Shown: positions 41,981 to 54,576, counted from the first letter of the stretch. The stretch is DNA of 64,000 bases from Agapanthus africanus (GCA_030015575.1 JASDDO010000028.1:28541661-28605660); one strand, 5' to 3'. Numbers and translations are program-made. The notes: a model not told the origin generated them from the sequence alone.

Positions 41981-42994
41981 TTCTTCCTCCTTCTTCTTTT
42001 AAAAAAACGAACCCACGACCACAAAGCCCAAGCCGCTGCCTCCACCGTCGCCGCTCCACCTCGACCACCTCTCCTCCGTCTTTCCTCGCCTCTTCCCTAC
42101 TGCCCTCATCTCCCTCTCTCTCTTCTCATCTCACCGTTCTCGTTTCCTGCCTCCATCGCGAGAACCCACTTCCCTGCCCTCGCGTCACGCTCGCTATCGC
42201 CGGCCTCACCTCGTCGGCCTCCACTCGTCTTCTCCACCTCGTCTGCATCCCTCATCCCTCTCCTCTCTTCTCCTCCACCTCCACCTTCGCTTGCGTTCCC
42301 TGCACCCATCCTCGCCTCTGCCCTCGCCAGTACCGCCTCCACCCTCGTCGTCGTCGACATCCCCTCACCACCACCGATGACCTCTCTCTCTCCTCCTCCC
42401 TTCCGCCTCTCTCTTCTTTCCAGACTTCAGTAACCCATCACCCGATTTCCCTACACACGATAACTCACTGCAACCCTTGCCGCCATCTCCTTTGTCGCAA
42501 TACCTTGCCGCCGACCACCCTCGTCGGCTTCCCATCATCACCAGCCAGTCATCTCCACTCCCTCTTCTCCTAAGCCCAAACTACCTGCACACCCCGACAG
42601 CAAAGAACCCACGGCAACCCCAATGCCTCACCCAACCTATTCGCTTGCACCCATCATCGACAGCAGCCGCCTCACCGACGTTAACCCGCGACTACATCTC
42701 TTTCGGCGATACTTCACCAACTGAGCACCACCAACATCGCTACCCTCGCCGCCAAACCTATCGCGTCAACCCTCGCTGTTGACGAAGCCTTCATCGCCAG
42801 TGTTGCTTTGTTCCTTGGTTGCATCTTTACCCAAGCTTAGTTCTGGTTGAGCCCAGCAAAGATCCAAAGCTTTGATCCCTGCATCGTTTCATCGTATTTT
42901 CCCTGATCATCGAATTGAGATCATCTCCTCTCTTGGCCAAAATTGACAACGCCAAACCCTCGACATTCGACAGCCCATTCGATGCCACTCCGAG

Positions 42995-43246
42995 ATGAGA
43001 ACCGAGGCTCCAATGTGTGGCCTGCTTTTGCGTGAACGAAGTGATCATTTCCCTGCCTCTAGATCTCCATTCCGTCAATGTTTGTTTGTGCGCGCAAAGT
43101 GTTCGACGAAATGCCCCAATGAAGATTTTCCATCATTTTATCGCATTCTTGCTGCGTGCCGTACATCTGTGGATATCCGAGGCAAGTTTACCTTGCTACA
43201 TGCTACAATATATTTTATGCATCTATTTAATGAATATAATATTTGA
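42995..43246 (+). pseudogene. Possible captured PPR gene fragment in element D LTR
   Basis: At 43090-43116 one frame reads ARKVFDEMP, the signature of plant PLS-type pentatricopeptide repeat proteins. A frame change away, from about 43123, comes FYRILAACRTSVDIRGK and then LLHATIY, which resembles the following PPR motif (xxLxACxxSxDxRxGKxLHAxI). The copy at 50420-50653 in the 3' LTR has the same features. It would be a gene fragment picked up before this insertion. The match is short, so this is tentative. Confidence 0.4.
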
Positions 43247-44777
43247 ATTTCAAACCGTGCATCTAAAGTACTTGTTTCACAGTGTTACAACGACCGTATG
43301 CATCCACTCTTATCATTTCATATCTAACATATGCAAACCTATCTTGTCACATATTATACTATAGTTTACCGCATAAAATTGAATATAACCATTCACATTG
43401 TTTAATTGAACATCGTGCATTAACTACTTATCATTTAAAGGTTATATGATATCCATCTGCATCCATATCGAATAGAATACATATAGCTGCATTTGCATAT
43501 GTTATTAATAACCCAATATTGTTGTTTTAATACCACATGTTTAATAAAGTGTAATCTAATTAGTTTTAGAACTATTAAATGTAATCCTAATCGATAGCGT
43601 GCATCCATGTCGTTGCCTTTCTATCTATATGCATCCCATTCATGCTAGTTCATTTCATTAGTACTTGATAGTTGGTTTGCATACCCATGATTATTTTAGT
43701 TTGATTATGAGCACCCACGTGACATTTTGTGCACCCCTGACATGACCTGATACACCTACTACTTGACACGACATGGTACTGTACACTTCTTAACATGACA
43801 TGATACCTATATACTACCTGACTTGACCTATACCTATATACTACCTGACTTGATCTGATGTACCATGGCTTTACCCATTACCTGATCTTGTTACTAATGC
43901 CAACAAACCTGACCTATTGTCCCTACGGACATTTCCTGTTGTCTATCCAGACAAACCTATACCTGCTTGATCTTGCGTTGGCATTAGCTCCAGATTTATT
44001 AATACCTTACTTGAATACATAACTTGGGGGTATGGAGAAATCAATGATGAAACCTGACTTGTAACTCGACAGCTCGATACCATTACTGATCAGTTTTAGA
44101 GGCTAGGCCAGCCTTGGGATGATGCTGCTGACATCATTCATCATTACATACTACCCTTTTAGTGCCTAGCGGCATGTCTCGGCTTTAGCCCGAGAATCTT
44201 CACCGTGGTCCCGGGCACGCACGGGATACTATTGAGTTACATCGATGATTCATCAAATTGATTTTAAAGACTTGAGAATAGTTAATCCAACAGACCAGTT
44301 TAGATTACTCACTACACATTACCCTCACTGTCCTCATTTATATTACCGTTATACATGTTTTACTGATCATTAACATTCCTGTATGTCTTGCTACCCCTGT
44401 TAATAGTATTGTTTGATATTATGACGCACTGACGTCTGGGTTTTGCATAGCCCAGATCCTCTACCTTTGTCGCAGACTAATCAGGAGTACTGCCGTTGTT
44501 AGACCGAGCGGTGAGGACCCTGTTGGTATCCAGATTCACTATTCCAGGTGTTTTATTTATTGGATCTTTTGCTTCCGCATATTATATTATTTCTTGTCTC
44601 ATTTATTCTGGCTTATAGATATGTACTAGATAGTTTAGTTTACTTTCCTATTCTTGATATCTCTACAGCCGTAATGTGACCGTGGAAGGATTTTTCCTAT
44701 CCACAGATAGCACGGTTGGCTATGTCACGTACCTATCTTAGCGTACTCTGGAAAGAGGGGCGTGACATGGTTCTTTT

Positions 44778-44790
44778 GGTATTAGAGCCA
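44778..44790 (+). other. Element D primer-binding site
   Basis: TGGTATTAGAGCC is one base from the tRNA-Met type TGGTATCAGAGCC used by chromoviruses. It lies 10 bases after the LTR end, farther than usual. The following 44791-45128 holds only leader-like sequence with no gag. Confidence 0.75.
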
Positions 44791-45128
44791 TAGGATATAG
44801 GTTAATCGAGTTTGATTCTTTTGTAGTTAGGTATTGGACCCAATACACGAATCAGAATGCTCGTGATTAGGAACATATCCTGCTAGCTTGTTATCGTGAT
44901 TCTTGAATCATATCTTTCTCTTACCCTTTGCCTTGACGATATGCAAACCACTTTGCATCTCGGCTTGAAACCTTTTTGGTTCTCTATTATTTCTCCCTGT
45001 TTCTTGATTCTGATACTAGGATTTGGGCGACTTGAGTGGAGTTTTGTGATTGTAACCATGAACTGCAGCATGGTTACAATGCGGTACTCTATTTAAGTAA
45101 CTTGGAGTCCTAGTCTTGATTCACCTCC

Positions 45129-46184
45129 TTGTTTCATGGTCGTTATATTGCCTTGCTTCTCTTGCTTTCCAGTTCATGTTTTATTGCAAGCTTGAATTCT
45201 ATTTACCGCGCTTATCTTCTTCAGTGTTTGGCTTCGGGTGAAATCGTTTCAGATATCCTACTTATTCATGTTTTCCCTGCATTAGAATTATTCAATTCTG
45301 GTGCATCCCTTTGTTTGTTGTTGTCTTGGGAATGGATTTCCTCAGCACTTTCCACGCTCACATTGATTGTAGAGCAAAGAAAATGAATTTCCAGATTCCC
45401 GGACATCCGGAGTTTGTTTTGCGGGAGGTAGCAGTTCTGTCGGACCAGTCGAGTTTAGGGCTAGGCCGAAAACGAATGTTCTTTCGTCGATGGAAGTTGT
45501 TAAAGAAGAAGCACCAGCTATAGTTCGAGATTTCATGGACGTGTTCAAGGACATCTCAGATTTACCGCCAAAAAACGAGATATGGAGTTCGCGATTGATC
45601 TTGTTCCTGGTGCAGCGCCAATCTCAAGGACGTATTATCCGATGGCACCAGTGGAGTTGGAAGAAATCAAGGAGCAGGTTACTGAATTAATTGAGAAGGA
45701 TTGGATTCGCAGCAATTTACCTTGGGAAGCTCCAGTTCTTCTAGTCAAGAAGAAAGATGGCACAAGGAGGATGTGCATCGATTATCGAGAATTAAACTGG
45801 GTGACTATTAAGAACAAGTACCCGATCCCTCGCATTGGAGAATTGTTTGAGCAGCTTAGTGGCGCGAGGGTATTCTCGAAGCTGGATTTGCGATCCGGAT
45901 ATCATCAGGTCCAAGTTAAATCAGAAGATATTTGCAAGACAGCGTTCCGAACTCGATATAGACATTACAAGTGTTTAGTGATGCCATTCGGAGTCACGAA
46001 TGCACCGGCGATATTTATGGACTTGATGAACCGAATCTTTTCACTGTTCTTGGACCAGTTTATAGTGGTGTTCATCGATGATATTCTGGTCTACTCGAGG
46101 AGCCCAGAAGAGCGTGCAGAACACTTGAAGATCGCATTGCAGACGTTGAGGCAAGAAAGATTATGCAAAGATGAGCAAGTATGA
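45129..46184 (+). pseudogene. pol: Element D protease remnant and reverse transcriptase
   Basis: A protease remnant reads FNSGASLC near 45293 (catalytic Asp changed to Asn) and, in another frame, VLGMDFLSTFHAHIDC near 45320-45370, so the middle of the protease is deleted. Reverse transcriptase is open at 45582-46184 with [43 protein letters not shown] and the intact catalytic box FIDDILVYS near 46070. A frameshift near 46165 separates it from RNase H. Confidence 0.9.
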
Positions 46185-47124
46185 GTTTTGGCTTGAAGAA
46201 GTGAAGTTTTTGCGGCATGTAGTGTCTGGAGATGGAATCGTCGTTGATCCTGGAAAGATTGCAGCAGTTCGAGATTGGCCGATTCCGAAGAACGTTGCTG
46301 AGATCAGGAGCTTTCTTGGACTTACCGGGTATTACAGAAGGTTCGTGGAGAATTTTGCTCGTTTGGCTGAGCCTTTGACCAAGCTTACGCGCAAAGAAGT
46401 ACCATTTGTATGGACGGATAATTGTGCGTCAGCTTTTGAGGCGTTGAAGCAGTTAGTGATAACCGCTCCTATTTTAACCGTACCAGACAGTTCCGGAGGA
46501 TTGGTGATTCACAGCGACGCATCTGGGAAAGGATTGGGATGTGTTTTGATGGAGCATGGGAAGGTTATAGCTTACGCATCGAGATAGTTGAAGACCCATG
46601 AGAAGAATTATCCAACTCATGACTTGGAGCTTGCAACAGTGATTTTCGCTTTGAAGATTTGGAGAAACTACTTACTGGGCGAAAGGGGTCGAGTATTCAC
46701 CAATCATAAAAGCCTAAAGTATGTGTTCACGCAGAAAGAGCTTAACATGAGACAGCGTAGATGGGTGAAGCTGATGGCTGACTATGATCTTGATCTTAAG
46801 TACCATCCGAGGAAAGTTAATGTTGTGCCGGATGCGCTTAGTCGGTTGCCAGCAATTCAGATGTTGACTGCACAAAAGGAACTTATTGAAAACTTTCGGA
46901 GATTCGATTTGGAGGTTGTGCTACCGCATTCTTCGGGATGGTTAATGCAGCTGCAAGTACAATCGTCTTTGAACGAGAATATTAAAGCAGCGCAGTTACA
47001 GGACCCTAGATTGCAGAAGTTTCGAGAACAAGTTGAAGCTGGACTTCGAACGGACTTATTGATTCATGAAGATGGTTCGTTGCGATATGGTAGTCGTTTG
47101 TGTGTGCCAAAAGGATATATTTGA
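46171..47124 (+). pseudogene. pol: Element D RNase H region
   Basis: The connection and RNase H domains start with [19 protein letters not shown] and [16 protein letters not shown]. An in-frame TAG at 46585-46587 (from CAG) follows IAYASR. The frame then goes on to [19 protein letters not shown] and [11 protein letters not shown] second stop is at 47122. Confidence 0.88.
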
Positions 47125-47960
47125 GAAGAAGTTTTGAAAGAGGCGCGCAGTTCTGCATATTCCGTATATTCAGGAGGCACGAAGATGTACCGTGATCTAC
47201 GACAGCCTTTTGGTAGGAAGGCATGAAACGGGAGATTGCCCGCTTTGTAGCGAAGTGCTTGGCGTGTAAGCAAGTTAAGGCTGAACATCAAAGGGTTGCT
47301 GGTTTATTGCAATCACTTCCGATTCCTCAATGGAAGTGGGAACATATAACCATGGATTTCGTGACGGCTCTACAGCGGAGTCCAAAAGGCAACAATGCAG
47401 TTTGGGTGATTGTTGATCGATTGACCAGGGCAGCTCATTTCATCCTATTTCGAGTTGGTCAATCAACAGAAGTTTTGGCAGAACGGTGCATACAGGAGAT
47501 AGTAAGATTGCACGGAGTACCGGTGAGTATCGTGTCCAACCGTGACAACCGTTTCTTATCACACTTTTGGAGGAACTTACAGGAAAGTTTGGGGACTCGA
47601 TTGAAGTTTAGCACGGCTTATCATTCTCAGATAGATGGTCAGTCGGAGAGAACGGTCCAAACTCTTGAAGACTTTTTGAAGAGCTTGCATGTTAGACTTC
47701 AAGGGATTATGGAAGGATCATCTACACTTGGTGGAGTTTTCTTACAATAATAGTTTTCTGGCGACTATTCAAATGGCTCCATTTGAAACATTGTATGGTC
47801 GCAGGTGTCGTTCACTTATTGTTGGGACGACGTTGGTGAACGAATATTATTGGGACCGGAATTGATCGTGCAAGCAGTTGAGAAGGTTAACATTATTCGG
47901 AATCATATAAAAGCAGCACAAGACCGACAAAAGAGTTGGGCAGATACATCGTGAAGATCT
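47125..47960 (+). pseudogene. pol: Element D integrase
   Basis: The zinc-binding region has lost both His residues (Arg and Tyr near 47138 and 47159) but keeps CLACKQ. The core keeps the first acidic residue (TMDFVTAL near 47355) and the last (DGQSER near 47640), but the second catalytic Asp has become Asn in VSNRD near 47536. A frameshift or stop near 47750 follows. The integrase is certainly dead. Confidence 0.88.
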
Positions 47961-48392
47961 CTAGAGTTCGCTGTTGGTGACCTGGTATTCTTGAAGATAT
48001 CACCGACTAGAGGAGTGATTCGCTTTGGGAGTCGAGGAAAGCTTAGTCCTCGATCCGTTGGACCTTTCGAGATTTTAGAGCGTGTTGGAGAGGTAGCGTA
48101 TCGATTAGCGTTATCGCAATCTTTGGCGAATGTTCATGACGTGTTTCATGTCTCTTAACTCCGTAAATATGTTCGAGATGAAGCACACATGCTAGATCAT
48201 TCGGAGCTGACTGTAAGAGAGGATTTGACTTTTGAGGAACGACCGATGTCGATTGTTGATCGAGGAGAAATGGTCCTTAAGAATAAGGTTATCCCTCTCA
48301 TACTTGTTTCTTGGGGGAATCGCTTGCACGGAGAATCGACTTGGGAACGAGAAGATGAAATCCGACAAAAGTTTCCACATCTACTCTTGTAG
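47961..48392 (+). pseudogene. pol: Element D integrase C-terminus and chromodomain
   Basis: GKLSPRSVGPFEILERVGEV is the GPY/F module near 48035, followed by a stop at about 48158. The frame at 48189-48392 (LKNKVIPLILVSWGNRLHGE and STWEREDEIRQKFPHLL) is a Tekay-type chromodomain, the module thought to direct chromoviruses to heterochromatin. Confidence 0.88.
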
Positions 48393-48462
48393 TTTCTTGA
48401 TTGTTTATCCTTTCTTGTTCTTGGAATTTCGAGGAAGAAATTCTTTTTGTAGTTGGGTATAA

Positions 48463-51400
48463 TGTAACACCCGAGTTCATTTATACCAATTCCAGTTCTC
48501 GTATTTCTTTATTCGTGGTATTTCTTGATTTAACGTATTTTTTGGGTGCGAATGGTATTTTACATTTTACATTGCATTTGACCCGACCCGCTTGCTTGAA
48601 ACTTGTTTGATTCATATTTGTGAATCACCCTGACTTGTTATGTAGACTTATGCAATTTCAACTTTATCGCATACTGACATTTTATCTGGCAAGGCATCTT
48701 TTACCATATAACATTTTAAATCACGTAAAATATTTTTAAAATACATTTCATAGCCTACATGATACCCCTAACCCCGTGGTAGCATCCGCGCATCTTCTTC
48801 CCGTCCCGTTCAGTGAGACGGACGTGTTTGGAAGGCTACGCGCACGTACGTGCATCCGTTTTTGGAGGTATGCATTTTTATTACCTGGACATTCATTTTT
48901 AATCTTGGTCGTCGCATATATTTTTCGTATTTTGAAACTGAATTTTTAGACCCCACCTGGGCATATTTTGGACTAAATTTGTATTTACCTGAAAATCCAA
49001 TTTTAATTAATTTAATATCTTTAAATTTTAAAATTCGACAGTTTAAAATTTTAACAGCCTTACCATTCTCATAACTTACAAAATATATTTTTAGATTAAA
49101 TCTAAACAGCTTAAAACAACCCACCTTTCACTCTCTCTGCTTCTGGCCCCACCTCACAAATCTCAGCCTCTCTCCTCTCGCCTCTCTCTTCTCTTTCTTC
49201 TTCTCTTTCTCTCTCCCCTTCGCTGCTATCTCTTTGTCTCTCCCCAAATAAAAACAAATCCATCTCTCCTCACTATTCACCTTTCTCTTTCTCTCACCTC
49301 TAGATCTCTTTTCTCTCTCCTCTCTCTCTCTCTCAGAATCCCTCCCTCTCTCCTCTCGCTCTTTTTCTCTCTCTCTCCTTATATATTCTTCCTCCCTCTT
49401 CTTTTAAAAAAACGAACCCACGACCACGAAGCCCAAGCCGCTACCTCCACCGTCGCCGCTCCACCTCGACCACCTCTCCTCCGTCTTTCCTCGCCTCTTC
49501 CCTACTGCCCTCATCTCCCTCTCTCTCCTCTCTTCTCACCGTTCTCGTTTCCCGCCTCCATCGCGAGAACCTACTTCCCTGCCCTTGCGTCGCGCTCGCC
49601 ATCGTCGACCTCACCTCGTCGGCCTCCACTCGTTTTCTCCACCTCGCCTGCATCCCTCATCCCTCTCCTCTCTTCTCCTCCACCTCCACCTTCGCTTGCG
49701 TTCCCTGCACCCATCCTCGCCTCTGCCCTCGCCAGTACCGCCTCCACCCTCGTCGTCGTCGACATTCCCTCACTACCGCCGACGACCTCTCTCTCTCTCC
49801 TCCTCCCTTCCCCATCTCTCTTCTTTCCAGACTTCAGGAACCCATCACCCGATTTCCCCGCACACGATAACTCACTGCAACCCTTGCCACCATCTCCTTT
49901 GTCGCAACACCTCGTCGCCGACCACCCTCGTCGGCTTCCCATCATCACCACCCCGTCATCTCCACTCCCTCTTCTCCTAAGCCCAAACTCCCTGCACACC
50001 TCGACAGCCAAGAACCCACGGCAACCCCAATGCCTCACCCAGCCTCTTTGCTTGCACCCATCATTGACAGCAGCCGCCTCACCGACGTTAACCCGCGACT
50101 ACATCTCTTTCGGCGAGACTTCACCAACTGAGCACCACCAACATCGCTACCCTCGCTGCCAAACCCATCGCATCAACCCTCGCTATTGACGAAGCCTTCA
50201 TCGCCAGTGTCGCTTTGTTCCTTGGTTGCATCTTTACCCAAGCTTAGTTCTGGTTGAGCCTAGCAGAGATCCAAAGCTTTGATCCCTGCATCGTTTCATC
50301 GTCTTTTCCCAGATCATCGAACTGAGATCATCTCCCCGCTTGGCCAAAATTGACAACGCCAAACCCTCGACATTCGACAGCCCATTTGACGCGACTCCGA
50401 GACGAGAACCAAGGCTCCAATGTGTGGCCTGCTTTTGCGTGAACGAAGTGATCATTTCCCTTCCTCTAGATCTTCATTCCGTCAATGTTTGTTTGTGCGC
50501 GCAAAGTGTTCGACGAAATGCCCCAATGAAGATTTTCCGTCGTTTTATCGCATTCTTGCTGCGTGCCGTACATCTGTGGATCCCCGAGGCAAGTTTATCT
50601 TGCTACATGCTATAATATATTTTATGCATCTATTTAATGAATATAATATTTGAATTTCAAACCGTGCATCTAAAGTACTTGTTTCACAGTGTTACAATGA
50701 CCGTATGCATCCACTCTTATCATTTCATATCTAACATATGCAAACATATCTTGTCACATATCATACTATAGTTTACCGCATCAAATTGAATATAACCATT
50801 CACATTGTTTAATTGAACATCAAGCATTAACTAGTTATCATTTAAAGGTTATATGATATCCATCCGCAACCATATCGAATAGAATACATATAGCTGCATT
50901 TACATATCTTATTAATAACCCAATATTGTTGTTTTAATACCCCATGTTTAATAAAGTGTAATCTAATTAGTTTTAGAACTATTAAATGTAACCCTAATCA
51001 ATAGCGTGCATCCATGTCGTTGTCTTTCTATCTATGTGCATCCCATTCATGCTAGTTCATTTCATTAGTACTTGATACTTGGTTTGCATACCCATGCTTA
51101 TTTTAGTTTGATTATGAGCACCCACATGACATTTTGTGCACCCCTGACATGACCTGATACACCTACTACTTGACACGACATGGTACCGTGCACTTCTTAA
51201 CATGACATGATACCTATATACTACCTGACTTGACCTATACCTATATACTACCTGACTTGATCTGATGTACCATGGCTTTACCTGTTACCTGATTTTGTTA
51301 CTAATGCCAACAAACCCGACATGTTGTCCCTATGGACATTTCCTGTTGTCTATCCAGGCAAACCTATACCTGCTTGATCCTGCGTTGGCATTAGCTCCAG

Positions 51401-52174
51401 ATTTATTAATACCTGACTTGAATACATAACTTGGGGGTATGGGGAAATCAATGATTAAACCTGACTTGTAACTCGACAGTTCGATATCTTTACTGATCAA
51501 TTTTAGAGGCTAGGCCAGCCTTGGGATGATGTTGTTGACATCATTCATCGTTACATACTACCCTTTTAGTGTCTAGCGGCATGTCTCGGCTTCAACCCGA
51601 GAATCTTCACCATGGTCCCGAGCACGCACGGGATACTATTGAGTTACATCAATGATTCATCAAATTGATTTCAAAGACTTGAGAGTAGTTAACCCAATAA
51701 ACCAGTTTAGATTACTCACTACACATTACCCTCACTGTCCTCATTTATATTACCGTTATACCTGTTTTACTGATCATACACATTCCTGTATGTCTTGCTA
51801 CCCCTGTTTATAGTATTGCTTGATGTTATGACGCACTGACGTCTGGGTTTTGCATGGCCCAGATCCTCTACCTTTGTCACAGACTGATCAGGAGTACTGC
51901 CGTTGTTAGACCGAGCGGTGAGGACCCTGTTGGTATCCAGATTCACTATTCCAGGTGTTTTATTTATTGGATCTTTTGCTTCCGTATATTATATTATTTC
52001 TTGACTCATTTATTCTGGCTTATGGAGATGTACTAGATAGTTTAGCTTACTTTCTTGTTCTTGATATCTCTACAGCCGTAATGTGACTGTGGAAGGATTT
52101 TTCCTATCCACAGGTAGCATGGTTGGCTATATCACGTGCCTATCTTAGCGTACTCTGAGAAGCGGGGCGTGAAA
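48463..52174 (+). repeat. Element D 3' LTR (3712 bp)
   Basis: It matches 41061-44767 in full and begins TGTAACACCC. Its end reads GCGTGAAA where the 5' LTR has GCGTGACA, a point change in the terminal CA. ACATT follows as the target duplication. No dedicated polypurine tract is obvious; GGAAGAAATTCTTTTTGTAG before it is AT-rich. Confidence 0.92.
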
Positions 52175-52179
52175 ACATT

Positions 52180-52527
52180 GAAACGTTCGATCGGACCATC
52201 GATGAAAGTTTCGACGACATTTTCGTTGACAAACTCTCATTCCTAAATGACCCAGATTTTGTGATTAATCAACCTCCACCTGAAAAAGTTGAACCATCAC
52301 CATTTCTTCTTATCTCATACGAGAATGTGACCATTCTTTCCATTCCTAATCATCCACATTCTCGTTTCCGTTCATCATTATTGTTTCGTCTCTGTCAACT
52401 GAGACGTAAACCATACCGCCTCATATCTCCTCACTTCTTCAAATCTTTGATTTTCCACCAACCAGTGCGTTACATCGATAAAATTTTTGAATGGTTGGTG
52501 TTGACTTTTTGTAAGGCTTTACTTTGA
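52180..52527 (+). pseudogene. Element B ORF, 3' part
   Basis: It continues the frame of 39597-41060 without loss of phase across D. Its end (EKVEPSPFLLISYENVT, then HPHSRF) matches the end of element A's frame at about 13270-13360, so both elements kept the same C-terminal tail although B has lost Gag core and protease. The stop is at 52525. Confidence 0.75.
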
Positions 52528-53919
52528 CCAATAATTTTACCCCCCCCCCCCCCCAATAATTTTAATTGCTTAATACTAATTTACTTAAGTTTGGGGGGGA
52601 ATATTTTAGCTCTTGAAAAGAAAATTTTTACAAAATTGTGAGCCAAAAATAAGTTTGGGGAAGGATTTTCACTTTCAATTTTTGTTGCACCCGTTAATAA
52701 CCTTTCCTCCCAAATCTATAGGTTTTTGAGATTTAAAAGAAACAACAGTGAGGACACTGCTGCAAACAGGTTTGGGGGAGGTTTATGCTTATTTACATAT
52801 TACTTTGCATTATACTATATATAAGCACACAAAAAAAATTTGATAATGAAAGTTTGAAAGTGAAAATTTACATATGAAAGGTAGGAATAGTTTGAGAAAA
52901 ACAAGAAAGTTAGAGGTTTTCTTAAACAAAACTAGTAATAAGTAGTTATGAGCTGTTGTCCCAAGGGTTAGTAAGATGAAGGAAACTACTAATCTGAGGA
53001 TAAAATTAAGTCTGAAAAATAGTCCTTATTCTTGACGCCAAACATCTGAATGTTGATACCCTACTATACGCACTTACACACATCTTGGAACTTGGGATAG
53101 TAGAGAATATCTTGAAATTCTCTTGTCTAAAAGCCTTAGTATAAAAAAAAATTAAATAAATATAGGTGGTGAAGAAAAAAAATGAACACTGGTTTTGTAA
53201 TTACCAAGGCAACATAAAAAAATATAGCGAGGATGCTTTATCACCTAGTGCCTTGGACCAACTGGTTTAGGAGTCACTGCTAAGCCTTAGTTGTTGCATG
53301 ACGAGGAATTACCCTAAATACGTGAGCACATTTTGTAATCGGTCGGTTAGTACCTCAAGAAGTATTAACGGTCGCATGAAGAATGTGTGAGCAATTTTAT
53401 CGAAAATATTCACCAACTATAAAGTACTTTGGAAGATAGACAAGAGTATGATAGTTTGAATTGAATTCTCTAAGTGTATGGATGTCTTTTACATACACGT
53501 AGGGGTATATGATCAATGTTTGGATGAAAGATAGGGAAGAAGACTAAAGGCTATGTTTTATTGAGGGATGATGTGATTTCTAACATTTTTCATGACCATT
53601 AAGATAGGGCTCATAGCAACTGAAAAGCTGGTATAGTTGGAAACTCTTATTTTCAAGTTCTTTCTTTTATAGTTCTTATCTTTATATGTAACTTTCACCA
53701 TCTTTCTTTTATTATAGGATTTTGTGGGTGTAATCCGCTGAAAACCCTCAGGAGACAACACTCCTCCTACTAGGGACACCTAGAGGTTTAACGGCTTGTT
53801 GCACATGCTCAGTGCAATCGTGTTGCCTGCGAAAGTGTGCTGCTTAGTTCTTTTTCTTTTTCTCCTTCTCTTGAATAACTAGTTTGCTCGAGACGATCAA
53901 AGTTAAGTTTGGGGGTATT
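52528..53919 (+). other. Element B 3' non-coding region with four polypurine tracts
   Basis: Tracts of the form AAGTTTGGGG lie at 52586-52600, 52651-52664, 52768-52780 and 53905-53918; the last directly precedes the 3' LTR. The inverted repeat CAGTG-AGGA-CACTG at 52746-52759 precedes the third tract, as in A. Blocks shared with A include GTACCTCAAGAAGTATTAAC near 53350 and ACAACACTCCTCCTACTAGG near 53756. No gene is seen. Confidence 0.82.
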
Positions 53920-54437
53920 TGTTCAGTTGATAAAACTGCACTTTTAATATGACATTTTTCCTACTATTTCTATATAAAAAAAGGTGTTTATTATAATATA
54001 TGACACATATGAGGGTTTATCTGTAAAAATACTAATTTCATGTGTTTATATATTATAATGAACATTATGAAGGAAAAAGTAAGCATATAATATCTATGTA
54101 ACATTTGACACATTTAATATGCTTACCTTATTAAATACATTTGACCAATTCTCTTAAAACTAAAATATCATGACAAATGGTTAAAGATAATATCTCAATA
54201 AAAACAAATTATACTAACATTATTTATTGAGATAATTGTGCAGAAATTATTTCAGGACTGGAATCAAGGAAATCCGAGTTATCGAGATCAAATCTTCCGA
54301 AATAGTAAAGTAAATTGAAGAAATCAATTCTGGCAAAGACGTAGAGAAGATTTTCAGATTCCAGATACCAAAATAGTCTACATGTGTCACCAGAAGAAGC
54401 CTCAAGAGAAACGAACCCGCGATCCTCCTAATCCACC

Positions 54438-54518
54438 GCGGAACCGTGGCGTAATGGTGGGTTTGGCCAGGAGCCGGTAGGATCCACGGCCAAACCCACC
54501 ATTACGCCGCGGTTCCGC
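54438..54518. repeat. 31-bp inverted repeat in B LTR
   Basis: Arms 54438-54468 and 54488-54518 are complementary with one mismatch, around a 19-base loop. They start with GCGGAACCGTGGCGTAATGG and end with CCGCGGTTCCGC, a doubled form of the GCGGAACCGCGG motif that recurs in A, B and J. Confidence 0.88.
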
Positions 54519-54576
54519 CGCACTTCTGAGAAGTTAGGGCCCTGGATTTTCTGGTTGGGATCCTAACAACTAGTTA

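Larger units (their letters stand above)
41061..44767 (+). repeat. Element D 5' LTR (3707 bp)
   Basis: It starts TGTAACACCCGAGTTC and ends GGGCGTGACA. A CT-rich tract (41735-41975) leads into the TATA box at 41975-41980, followed by a C-rich region to about 42470 that gives long artefactual frames. Sequence resembling a PPR gene lies at 42995-43246. Differences from the 3' LTR are scattered and amount to a few percent by eye, so D is clearly older than C. Confidence 0.92.
41061..52174 (+). mobile_element. Element D: Tekay-like chromovirus, 11.1 kb, degenerate
   Basis: LTRs are 41061-44767 and 48463-52174; the target duplication is ACATT at 41056-41060 and 52175-52179. The internal region is only 3.7 kb. 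It lacks gag and the middle of protease, while reverse transcriptase, RNase H, integrase and chromodomain are recognisable with stops and frameshifts. The chromodomain and domain order identify a Tekay/Del-type chromovirus. It is inactive as an autonomous element. Confidence 0.92.

Noticed and set aside
42106-42782. Long Pro/Ser/Arg-rich frames on both strands in the LTRs of D
   Set aside because: They arise from C-rich low-complexity LTR sequence, differ between the two LTRs and have no start context or domain.
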